Source of the DNA: Xenococcaceae cyanobacterium MO_188.B32
GTDB taxonomy: Bacteria; Cyanobacteriota; Cyanobacteriia; Cyanobacteriales; Xenococcaceae
Assembly: GCA_030065635.1 (NCBI GenBank)
Contig: JASJDJ010000005.1
Coordinates: 1-64,000, forward strand
Reading direction: 5' to 3'
Length of the DNA stretch: 64,000 bases
Position numbers and translations under genes: made by a program. Shown in pieces: positions 56,258 to 64,000 of this stretch. The notes under the pieces were generated by a model. It was not told the origin of the DNA. It searched no databases and saw only the letters and a program-made list of their open reading frames with translations. Within the stretch, counting starts at the first letter, position 1, and each line of letters begins with the position of its first letter.

Positions 56258-59200
56258 TTATTTCTCCTCAGCCTCGATCGATTCCTCTATGAATTCACGG
56301 ATTTTTCGTTCCTGAAAACTTTCTCCCAGTTGGCGGAGTATTCTAGCAAAAGGGAAATATTGAGCATTTAATTCTTCAAGGAGTGCTGCTCTTTCAAGAA
56401 TACGGGCAATGTTACCCTGTTTGGCTAATTCCAGTAAAAGGTTTAGTTCCTCATCAGAAGGAATAACCACAGATGAGCTGGCAGAATCTTCGTCTACCTT
56501 TCGCTCGACTGTCTCATCGATTAGGGGAGTTTGGGGACTGCTTTGTTCATAAATCCATTCCAGTTCTAGATGAACCTCGAGCATTTCTAATAGCTGCTCG
56601 AGGTTTACTGGTTTAGAAAGGAAATTATTACAGCCTGCTTGATAAGATAAATACTGATCTTCAGTAAATGCACTAGCTGAGGTAGCAATAATTACTATCT
56701 CCTTGAGATTAGGATCTTTGCGGAGACGTCTACTAGTTTCAAAACCGTCTAGCACGGGCATTACTAAGTCCAGTAATATGAGATCGGGGCAATTTTGTTG
56801 TGCTTGTTGTAAACAATCCTCACCATTAGTGGCTTCTCTGACCTCAAAACCCAAAGGACGGAGTACTTTAACCAAGAAGGCTCGGTTGTTGGCTTGGTCG
56901 TCTGCTACTAAAATTTTGTGCTTTTTGCCTTTAAAACCTATTACTCGACGTTCTGAAATCTTAATGTTTTCATGGTTTTGGATAACTTTTGGTAAGTCTA
57001 GCTCGAAGTAGAAAATACTACCTGTTCCTGGTTTGCTACTTACTCTAATTTTTCCCCCCATCTGTTGCACTATATTTTGACTGATTGCCAATCCTAGTCC
57101 CGTTCCTTCATGAGCAAATTGATATGCACCTGCTTGCTGGAAAGGTAAAAAGATATTTTCTAATTCATCTGCCGGAATGCCAACACCTGTATCTTCAACT
57201 TGAAAGTGAATCTTATAGTTCGGGGATTGGGGATTGCGGTGCGTACGCGAAGCGACTACCGTCAGGTCTCCCGCGTCGGCGTAAGACGCAAGGGAACGCG
57301 CACCGTTGGGGATTGGGAATTGAGAAATTTTTGTCCTATCTCCCCTATCTCCCCTATCTTCCCCATCTTCCCCATCCCTCCACTCTTCCCCATAGCTTAC
57401 TTTAAAAATAACTCCGCCAGTGGTTGTAAATTTGACTGCATTGCCGAGTATGTTGAGTAGCACTTGTCGCAAACGAGTTTGGTCGCATCTTACGATAGCA
57501 GGTAAAGAGGACTGGAGTTGATAATCGAAGGCAATACCTTTTTGTTCGGCACGGAGAGAGACAATAGAAATTATATCCTTGAGAAAAGAAATAAAGTTAA
57601 AGTTAGTCAAGTGCAATTCCATTTTGCCAGCTTCGCTTTTGGCTAGATAGAGAATGTCATTGATTAGATCGAGTAAATGAGAGCCACATTGATGAATGGT
57701 ATTAATTGAGTCCTGTTGCTTAGAATCAAGACTGGGGTCTTTTTGCAGAATTTGGGTGAAGCCCAAAATACCATTTAAAGGAGTTCTCAGTTCGTGGCTC
57801 ATATGAGCAATAAAAATACTTTTGGCTCGATCGGAAGCTTCTGCTGCTTCTTTCGCATGAGTTAATTCTATGGTGCGTTCTTTAACCCTTTGCTCTAGTA
57901 ACTGCTTTGATTGTTTGAGTTTGCTAAAGTTTTGTTTTAAAGTGTAGGTCATCAACTGGAAGTTATCTGTTAAAGACTCGATCTCAGCTACGCTACTAGA
58001 AGGTAAATCGATCGCTACTCCTTCCCAAAGTTTATGAGGCAAATCATTAGTAGCCAAACTCAATTCTTTCAAGGGTCGAACTAATCTCTGACTCAAAATT
58101 GTTGCTAGTATTATTCCCAAGCAGCCAACGCTCAGCATGATAGCCAGATGATTGAGGTAAAGATTTTGCAGAAACTTAATGTGAGGTAATGAAGGAACTT
58201 CGAGAATTAAATCCCAGGGGAGATTATCGCCAAGAGACTGTTGGTGAACATAAATCGATTTTTGCCAACGAGACATGGCGGACAAGTTAGGTGTATTTGG
58301 TAGCTGCTGAAATACGATCGGACTTAAAAGACGAATTTCTCCCTCTTGACGCAAGTCAAAATTGCTAGTGTTTACTCGCGTTTCTAGAGTACTGGCAAGA
58401 ACATAATTGTTTCGGTCTACCACAGTGATTTGCACTTCTTGTTGGTTGATAGTAGCTTTAAGGAGTCGATTGAGGTTCTCTAGCGCGATTTCTCCTACAA
58501 CACAACCAAGATAAGTTTGACCTACAACTATGGGCACATCGAGCTCGAGGATTTTGTTCGAGCGTTCTCGATCGCTTAAACTACGAAACTTAGGAGAATC
58601 TTGACCCGACAATTTGCATTCATGAGCTATTTTTTCCTCTTTTACCCAAGATGGATAAGCAAATAAGAGCTGACGGTCGCGGTCGATAATATAGAGATTA
58701 CGAAAATCTGGGAAACTTCTATGCACTAAAATTGTACTCTGTTCTAGTGCTGACGATGACTCCAGTTGAGACTCGATCGCTACTTGTGCTAGTTGTTCGA
58801 GTATTTGGTGATGAGATTGGCTCCAGAACTGCAATTCTGCGGTAATGACAGAAGAAAGATTCGATAAATTAGCTTGAATGTCTTTTTCCATAAGTTTAAA
58901 AACACGCTGACTATCTAGCACCAAGATAATCAGTACGGGAAAGAAAACAAAAGCAACCAAAAAATTGATTAGGGTTTGTCTGAGAGGAAAAGTAGTATTT
59001 AGTTGAGGACGATTTGCCCACTTGTGCAAGGGTAAATGAGCAATCAGCAAACTAGCAATTAGGGCATTAAACAAGCCATTGACAGGCTGCTTCAACAAAA
59101 TCAGCCAAACTGCGGTGGCGGGCATTTGCATAACACCGCCATAGAAAAGCCAAACCAGAGGCATACCAATACACAGCCAGTAAATGCCATCTAAAAGCAG

Positions 59201-59521
59201 CAGATTTTGGCTTTGTCGGCGCAGCAATAAACCAATAAAAACGGCTTCGCCAGTAAAGATAACAAGTGCATAGGGATGATGCCAGAGAAAGCAGGTGTAG
59301 CTACCAGCGACTAATGCCACTAAGGTTCCCCAAAAAAGTCCGTATAGCCTTATTGTTATCAAAACAGCAATACTGCCAAACAAAAAATCTACACCAAAAA
59401 ACAGTGGCAAACTAACATAGTTACCCATCCATCCTGCTGCAACTAAAACGATCGACAAGAAGTTGGGTTTAGAGAAATAGTAATTTCCTCGTCTTTTCAA
59501 GATTTGATTAATCAAGTTCAT
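56258..59521 (-). CDS. Multi-pass membrane hybrid histidine kinase
   Basis: A 1087-aa protein. Several N-terminal helices (~residues 15-190) form a MASE1-like region, another helix near 205-225 precedes an extracytoplasmic Cache-like segment, and a further helix leads to HAMP. HisKA ([21 protein letters not shown]), HATPase ([13 protein letters not shown]), a receiver ([28 protein letters not shown]) and a helical tail follow. ATG 59521 is used; an earlier start adds 27 residues that look noncoding. Between HATPase strands a ~23-residue piece ([17 protein letters not shown]) comes from a dispersed repeat. First of the three kinase genes. Confidence 0.87.
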   Translation of the reverse strand: MNLINQILKRRGNYYFSKPNFLSIVLVAAGWMGNYVSLPLFFGVDFLFGSIAVLITIRLYGLFWGTLVALVAGSYTCFLWHHPYALVIFTGEAVFIGLLLRRQSQNLLLLDGIYWLCIGMPLVWLFYGGVMQMPATAVWLILLKQPVNGLFNALIASLLIAHLPLHKWANRPQLNTTFPLRQTLINFLVAFVFFPVLIILVLDSQRVFKLMEKDIQANLSNLSSVITAELQFWSQSHHQILEQLAQVAIESQLESSSALEQSTILVHRSFPDFRNLYIIDRDRQLLFAYPSWVKEEKIAHECKLSGQDSPKFRSLSDRERSNKILELDVPIVVGQTYLGCVVGEIALENLNRLLKATINQQEVQITVVDRNNYVLASTLETRVNTSNFDLRQEGEIRLLSPIVFQQLPNTPNLSAMSRWQKSIYVHQQSLGDNLPWDLILEVPSLPHIKFLQNLYLNHLAIMLSVGCLGIILATILSQRLVRPLKELSLATNDLPHKLWEGVAIDLPSSSVAEIESLTDNFQLMTYTLKQNFSKLKQSKQLLEQRVKERTIELTHAKEAAEASDRAKSIFIAHMSHELRTPLNGILGFTQILQKDPSLDSKQQDSINTIHQCGSHLLDLINDILYLAKSEAGKMELHLTNFNFISFLKDIISIVSLRAEQKGIAFDYQLQSSLPAIVRCDQTRLRQVLLNILGNAVKFTTTGGVIFKVSYGEEWRDGEDGEDRGDRGDRTKISQFPIPNGARSLASYADAGDLTVVASRTHRNPQSPNYKIHFQVEDTGVGIPADELENIFLPFQQAGAYQFAHEGTGLGLAISQNIVQQMGGKIRVSSKPGTGSIFYFELDLPKVIQNHENIKISERRVIGFKGKKHKILVADDQANNRAFLVKVLRPLGFEVREATNGEDCLQQAQQNCPDLILLDLVMPVLDGFETSRRLRKDPNLKEIVIIATSASAFTEDQYLSYQAGCNNFLSKPVNLEQLLEMLEVHLELEWIYEQSSPQTPLIDETVERKVDEDSASSSVVIPSDEELNLLLELAKQGNIARILERAALLEELNAQYFPFARILRQLGESFQERKIREFIEESIEAEEK
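57236..57308. repeat. Dispersed GC-rich repeat inserted in frame in the kinase gene
   Basis: GTACGCGAAGCGACTACCGT, TCTCCCGCGTCGGCG and GCAAGGGAACGCGCACC form a palindromic, GC-rich patch in the middle of the HATPase coding region, related to 9478-9575. It is flanked by duplicated GGGGATTGGGGATT/GTTGGGGATTGGGAATT words. Confidence 0.7.
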
Positions 59522-59706
59522 GGGGAAATATATGGGAAAAAAGATTGGTAAATTTTTAGCTCTTAACAATAAAACTCGGGCATTGCCAGGATAGCAAACC
59601 AATTAGTTGATTGGGTTGTATATAAACTTTATTGTTAGTTTTATTGTTAGTTTTCCCTACTTACTTAATTAACGTCTCTCCAGACTTTAAACTTCTAACT
59701 CCGAAC

Positions 59707-61839
59707 TCACACGGAATGGGGTTCGCTAAATAATACTAGGGAACATTTTAATCTACGTACCAAGCGATCGCTCGTATCTCCTACGGCTAAACCCCCAGCG
59801 GTACGATAGTGCATAGCTCCTAACACTACCATGTCATAGGAACTAGCACGGGCAACAATAGCTGTAGCTGCATCATCATAACGAAGAGATTTAATGGCTA
59901 TATCTATTTGTGGTTTGAGCTGGTCGACAAGATTCTTTAAATTGGTTTCAAATAACTTAACTTCCGCTCGGGATGTCTGCCGATTAGCCACATGAAATAA
60001 AGTGATAGCAGCTTGATTTTCTTCGGCAAATAGTTGAGCAAATCTAATCATGCGGATAGCTTGAGGAGTAATACTCTTAATCGGTACTAAAATTTGCTGA
60101 ATATTTATGGGTTCTGCTACTAGTCGGAGGACAGCTACAGGACAATGGGCAGACCAAAAAACGCTGTCTATCACATTACCAAATAAGCGATCGCGGAAGC
60201 GGTTAGGCAGGTTTATGCCCATCAAGATTAAACTAGCATTTTTTTCTCTGGCAGCTCGACAAATTCCCTGGGCAACATCATCATCAATACGCACTACAGG
60301 ATTGCTTTTTACTTGAAATTCTCTGGCAACTTCTAGAGCTTTTTTTAAGAGTTTCCTACTCTGTTTTACTCTTTCTTTTAAGGCAGGATTGCCCATATAC
60401 ACATGAGCTTGAGTAACCGATAAAGGAACAACCACTCCAGATTCATGATGGGCAATTAACGCTCCCATCTCAATTAAATATCTTTCTGTCTGGGGATTGG
60501 CAATCGGTACAACCACTCTAAAGGAAGAAGAGACTGAAGTTTTTGGTTCTACGTTTGTCTCTAATTCGGCTGCTAAATCGCCGTATAAAAAGCCAGAATC
60601 TGGAGGTGCATCTAAATCTAAATTTTTACCTTCGAGTTTATCTGCCGTTAAACTAGGTACTGGTACAGATAAGTTGGAAGCAAATTTAGCTGTTAAAATT
60701 GGCCCAGCAATAGAAGTAACTAGCATTAAAACAATTACTACATTAAAAACCACATCACTAATTAATCCTGAATTTACTCCCACCAAAGCAGCAGCAAGAG
60801 TTGCAGCTACTTGAGGCAGAGATAATGACCACATGGTTAAAGCTTCATTCCAACTGTAACCATAAAGTAATTTAGCAATTAATCCTGCGATAAATTTACT
60901 GGCAAATAATCCCCCGACAATTGCTAACGTCAACCACAATTCTGAGGTCAAAGTAGTCACAAAACCAGGAATATCGAGTAATAAGCCCATATCTACAAAG
61001 AAAAAAGGAATAAATAGGGTACTACCTACAAACTCTACTTTTTCCTCTACTGGACTTCTTCCTACTACATCATTAACTGCTAATCCAGCTAAAAACGCCC
61101 CGACAATTTTATCGACGTTAATAATCTGTGCTCCCACAGCAGCCAAAAATACCGCCAGTAAGATAAATAAAAACTGATTACTTTCCTCATCTCCAGTACG
61201 TTGAAAGTATTCTTTACCAGCTTTATCTAAGCCAAATAAAACCAGTCCGGCATATAGCCCTAAAGTAACTAATTGAATAAATAAACTGGTAGGCGAAAAA
61301 TCTCCAGCATGAATAGAAACACAAATAGCCAATATTAGTAAAGCAGCAATATCTGTAAAAATAGTCGCTCCAATAGTAACCGTCACTGCCTCATTTCCTA
61401 CTACTCCCAACCGATTGACAATGGGATAACCCAAAAGAGTATGAGAAGCTAACAGCGAACCGACTAAGACAGAAGCATTTAAGCCCATACCAAAAGAATA
61501 GGCGATCGCGGTTCCGGTAGCTAGAGGAACAATAAAGGTAGCTATGCCAAAACCAAGGGAACGCTCTTTGGTTTTACGGAACTCTTCGAGATCTATTTCT
61601 AATCCCGCTACAAACATCAAGTAAATTTTGCCAATATCCGATAACAAAGTCATTGTCTCGGTTTCTGCATTTAGCAAATTTAAGCCATTAGGACCAAAAA
61701 TAATTCCCGCAAATAATAACCCCACCAACCCAGGCAGTTTTAATCTTTCAAATAGGGGTGGAAGGGTAAGAATTACTAGCAGTAGTAGAGTAAAAGGAAT
61801 AATCGGACTACTATTAAAAGCGTTGATGAATGATTCCAT
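59707..61839 (-). CDS. CPA2-family cation:proton antiporter with two USP domains
   Basis: A 710-aa protein. The N-terminal ~385 residues form a 12-13-helix antiporter of the CPA2 (KefB/NapA-like) type, with GLVGLLFAGIIFGPNGL, GKIYLMFVAGLEIDLEEF and TIFTDIAALLILAI (the Asp pair region). The rest holds two universal stress protein folds: ALIAHHESGVVVPLSV.. with SLILMGINLPNRFRDRLFGN, and ILVPIKSITPQAIRMI.. with MVVLGAMHYRTAGG. USP domains probably sense nucleotides or stress and gate transport. Na+ or K+ specificity not assignable. Separated by 185 bases from the kinase genes downstream. Confidence 0.9.
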   Translation of the reverse strand: MESFINAFNSSPIIPFTLLLLVILTLPPLFERLKLPGLVGLLFAGIIFGPNGLNLLNAETETMTLLSDIGKIYLMFVAGLEIDLEEFRKTKERSLGFGIATFIVPLATGTAIAYSFGMGLNASVLVGSLLASHTLLGYPIVNRLGVVGNEAVTVTIGATIFTDIAALLILAICVSIHAGDFSPTSLFIQLVTLGLYAGLVLFGLDKAGKEYFQRTGDEESNQFLFILLAVFLAAVGAQIINVDKIVGAFLAGLAVNDVVGRSPVEEKVEFVGSTLFIPFFFVDMGLLLDIPGFVTTLTSELWLTLAIVGGLFASKFIAGLIAKLLYGYSWNEALTMWSLSLPQVAATLAAALVGVNSGLISDVVFNVVIVLMLVTSIAGPILTAKFASNLSVPVPSLTADKLEGKNLDLDAPPDSGFLYGDLAAELETNVEPKTSVSSSFRVVVPIANPQTERYLIEMGALIAHHESGVVVPLSVTQAHVYMGNPALKERVKQSRKLLKKALEVAREFQVKSNPVVRIDDDVAQGICRAAREKNASLILMGINLPNRFRDRLFGNVIDSVFWSAHCPVAVLRLVAEPINIQQILVPIKSITPQAIRMIRFAQLFAEENQAAITLFHVANRQTSRAEVKLFETNLKNLVDQLKPQIDIAIKSLRYDDAATAIVARASSYDMVVLGAMHYRTAGGLAVGDTSDRLVRRLKCSLVLFSEPHSV

Positions 61840-61855
61840 AACAAGGAGAGAATGG

Positions 61856-61955
61856 CAGAGGGCAGAGGGCGTGGAAAGGGGGCTTCAAACAACGAAAACT
61901 AGGGATTCCAACAGATAAACTAGGGATAAAAGCCCCCTTCCACGGCAGAGGGTTT
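61856..61955. repeat. Hairpin element, copy 2
   Basis: GTGGAAAGGGGGCTT and AAGCCCCCTTCCAC enclose ~45 bases; the outer flanks CAGAGGGC and GGCAGAGGG repeat too. Similar to 51005-51100 in design and edge words. Lies in the 61840-62144 gap, which has no gene. Confidence 0.65.
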
Positions 61956-62086
61956 TAAACTGGTTTAAGACTCCTAATTTGAAAGTGAGTTTTAAAAATT
62001 GGATTTAGCTTTTGTGACTATCAAACTATCTCTCAAAAGTCGTGAGAGACGATATTAAATTATAGCCATTCTCAATTAAATTAAAT

Positions 62087-62111
62087 AAGGGTTTGGCATC
62101 ACCAAACCCTT
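62087..62111 (-). terminator. Terminator after chlB
   Basis: AAGGGTTTGG and CCAAACCCTT, perfect 10-bp stem with a five-base loop, followed on the minus strand by ATTTAATTTAATT. It lies 33 bases after the chlB stop. Confidence 0.7.
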
Positions 62112-62144
62112 GCTACAAGTATCGTTTAGATAATAAAAACAGTA

Positions 62145-63671
62145 TTAGGCACCGACTGCTTCTTTGGCTGCATACATTACCTCTAAGGTAATCTCACTCA
62201 TACCTCGTTCGCGGGCAAATTTTTCGGTGTTGCGTTTTACTTTACCGCGGACAAAACCAGGAATTTTATTCAATTCTGCTTTAGCGTCTTTATGCCAATT
62301 TAAGTCAGAATCAGCTGAAATTCCCTTTGTAATAACTTCTTTGGTATCGTGTCCACCGAAGATTTCTAATAAGTGATCTTCCATGCCGAGAGTAAAGGAA
62401 TTGTAGACTAAATCGGCAATTTGATTAGTACCTTCATAACCGACAAAAGGTTTGTAGCCAATAGGGAAGTTTTGAATATGAATAGGTGAAGCAATTACAC
62501 CACAGGGAATATTAAGCCGTTTACCCACATGACGTTCCATTTGGGTACCAAAAATGGCTGAAGGTTCGAGACGAGCGATCGCATCGCCAATTTCTGCGTT
62601 ATCATCACTAATCAGCACTTCATCGCAGTATTCGCTTACCTGTTCTTTAAACCAGTCGGCATCGTATTTGCAGTAAGTACCGGCTAGAACCACATGAATA
62701 CCCATTTCACGGGCTAAAATTTTGGTCATGGCTACCGCGTGGGTATTATCGCCAAAGACAACGGCTTTTTTACCAGTTAAGTTCTGACAGTCGATGGAAC
62801 GAGAAAACCAAGCTGCTTGCGAGACATAGAGAGTTTGGTTATTGATATAGTCTTCGTAGTCTACTTCTGCACCTTGAGCGTTAATTACTTGTTTAATTTT
62901 ACGAATACAACGAGCAGTTTCTACTACACCCATTGGTGTTATATCTACATAAGGCATACCAAATTCTGCTTCTAGATATTTAGCAGTTAGTAAACCTAGT
63001 TCTCTATAGGGTACGAGGTTGAACCAAGCACGGGGCAAGTTTTTGAGATTATGTACAGAAGCACCTTCTGGGATAACTTCGTTTACTTCTATCCCTAAAT
63101 CTGCCATTAAGCGTTTTAATTCGGTACAGTCATGTTGGTTGTGGAAACCAAGGGTAGACATCCCGATGATATTAACAGAAGGTTTTTCTGTTTTATCGGT
63201 AGGTAGTTCGCCTTTTTTCTGTGCTTTATTAAGATAATATTTTACTACTTGCTCGAGAGTGCGATCGGCTGCTTGTAATTCATTAACCCGATAGTGGTTA
63301 ACATCTGCTAACATTACATCGCCCTGAGAATCTAATTGGGCGCGATCGACAAAGTTTTGTAAATCTTCTTGCAAAATGCTCGATGTACAAGTAGGAGTCA
63401 GAATAATTAAATCTGGCTTTTCCTCTTTGTCTTTACGAGTGATATTATCTACTACTTTTTCTTGAGAACCCCTTGCCAAAACATTGCGATCGACTACACT
63501 GGCTGTTACAGGAGTAAAATCTCTCTCCCTCTCCAACATCGATCGCATCACATTAAAGTAGTCATCTCCCAAAGGTGCGTGCATAATTGCATGAACATTT
63601 TTGAAAGAACTGGCAATGCGTAAAGTCCCAATATGAGCAGGTCCTGCATACATCCAGTAAGCTAATTTCAT
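62145..63671 (-). CDS. chlB: Light-independent protochlorophyllide reductase subunit B
   Basis: A 508-aa catalytic subunit of the dark-operative enzyme, which with ChlN binds protochlorophyllide and with ChlL (iron protein) reduces it to chlorophyllide. The N-terminus [31 protein letters not shown] (cluster Cys), [11 protein letters not shown] and [16 protein letters not shown] are typical. The C-terminal domain ends in YAAKEAVGA. Length is normal. chlN and chlL are not in the window. Confidence 0.97.
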   Translation of the reverse strand: MKLAYWMYAGPAHIGTLRIASSFKNVHAIMHAPLGDDYFNVMRSMLERERDFTPVTASVVDRNVLARGSQEKVVDNITRKDKEEKPDLIILTPTCTSSILQEDLQNFVDRAQLDSQGDVMLADVNHYRVNELQAADRTLEQVVKYYLNKAQKKGELPTDKTEKPSVNIIGMSTLGFHNQHDCTELKRLMADLGIEVNEVIPEGASVHNLKNLPRAWFNLVPYRELGLLTAKYLEAEFGMPYVDITPMGVVETARCIRKIKQVINAQGAEVDYEDYINNQTLYVSQAAWFSRSIDCQNLTGKKAVVFGDNTHAVAMTKILAREMGIHVVLAGTYCKYDADWFKEQVSEYCDEVLISDDNAEIGDAIARLEPSAIFGTQMERHVGKRLNIPCGVIASPIHIQNFPIGYKPFVGYEGTNQIADLVYNSFTLGMEDHLLEIFGGHDTKEVITKGISADSDLNWHKDAKAELNKIPGFVRGKVKRNTEKFARERGMSEITLEVMYAAKEAVGA

Positions 63672-63773
63672 AAACTGATTTCTCCTCTAGTATTTATTAT
63701 TTAGTCTGTCAAGATGGAAATAGAAGCAATCGATCGCGTCTTTTTAACCTGAGTTAACAGCTTGTTTGTTAAT

Positions 63774-63801
63774 CAATGGGAGTTTAATCAAAATCCCATT
63801 G
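63774..63801. repeat. Inverted repeat upstream of chlB
   Basis: CAATGGGA and TCCCATTG flank 12 bases, about 100 bases before the chlB start. It could be an operator or the end of an upstream transcript. The rest of 63672-64000 shows no gene. Confidence 0.4.
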
Positions 63802-64000
63802 TTGTTTGATTCTCTCAGATTTGACTACTTAGGTTAGTAGAGAAGATATAGATAGTTAATTAAGTTTATTAATCTTTAAATCCTGTTAAAGACGAATTTC
63901 TCTTTGGTGAGATAAATTACTATTTCGTGAGACAGAGATTACAGCCCGAAACCTAAATCTAAAATTAAAATAAAAATCGTTCGGCTTTAAACATTGAGAA

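Noticed and set aside
1-64000. tRNA or rRNA genes
   Set aside because: No cloverleaf or rRNA-like stretch was recognised by eye; a tRNAscan run could confirm.

Overview
The window is AT-rich chromosomal DNA from a cyanobacterium. The evidence is a light-independent protochlorophyllide reductase subunit (chlB), scattered GCGATCGC (HIP1-type) octamers, and several families typical of cyanobacteria: DUF1822, DUF928, DUF3727, CHAT/CHASE2 proteins, and secreted proteins with filamentous-haemagglutinin N-termini. The genus cannot be fixed from sequence alone. A baeocyte-forming or other large-genome colonial type would fit, but that is inference.

Layout. Positions 1-7.0 kb hold IS debris, an M10-type RTX metalloprotease, a TPR-CHAT protein and a small retropepsin-like gene pair. 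Positions 7.3-28.7 kb hold two paralogous two-partner-secretion exoprotein genes on the + strand. The left copy is broken. Between them, on the opposite strand, lies a 13-gene, 15.7-kb operon.

That operon is the centrepiece. In transcription order it encodes DAHP synthase, an MIO aromatic ammonia-lyase, a CoA ligase, an acetolactate-synthase-like ThDP enzyme, a KAS III-like enzyme lacking the catalytic His, a flavin halogenase, an exported protein of unknown function, an AroH chorismate mutase, a TyrA-like protein lacking its NAD-binding start, a TauE/SafE permease and a HlyD/MacB-type exporter. It resembles the furanolide (cyanobacterin) logic: cinnamoyl- or coumaroyl-CoA coupled to a ThDP-made acyloin. 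Here the cluster also carries its own shikimate supply, a halogenase and an exporter. The product is unknown.

Positions 28.7-37 kb begin with a repeat-rich gap and a hidden 54-aa gene. A signalling operon follows: sigma-like HTH protein, DUF1822, CHAT-CHASE2, DUF928 and a caspase relic. A conserved ~40-bp motif occurs three times, each time upstream of and co-oriented with a gene: the M10 protease, the DAHP synthase heading the biosynthetic operon, and the 54-aa gene/CHAT operon. It could define a shared regulon.

Positions 37-46 kb hold a YefM/YoeB-type toxin-antitoxin pair, a Uma2 nuclease and mostly housekeeping genes (pheS, surE, DUF3727, mltG, a sugar kinase, a YlqD-like protein, an acyl-CoA synthetase). 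They also hold a strongly predicted small RNA with its own promoter and terminator. Positions 46-62 kb are a sensory block: a solute-binding protein, a histidine kinase and a PstS-like protein in one + strand operon, then three tandem hybrid histidine kinases and a CPA2 antiporter with USP domains on the - strand. chlB closes the window.

Small dispersed repeats (GTTCGGA-type, GC-rich palindromic and G-rich types) are frequent, and several have been absorbed into coding sequences.
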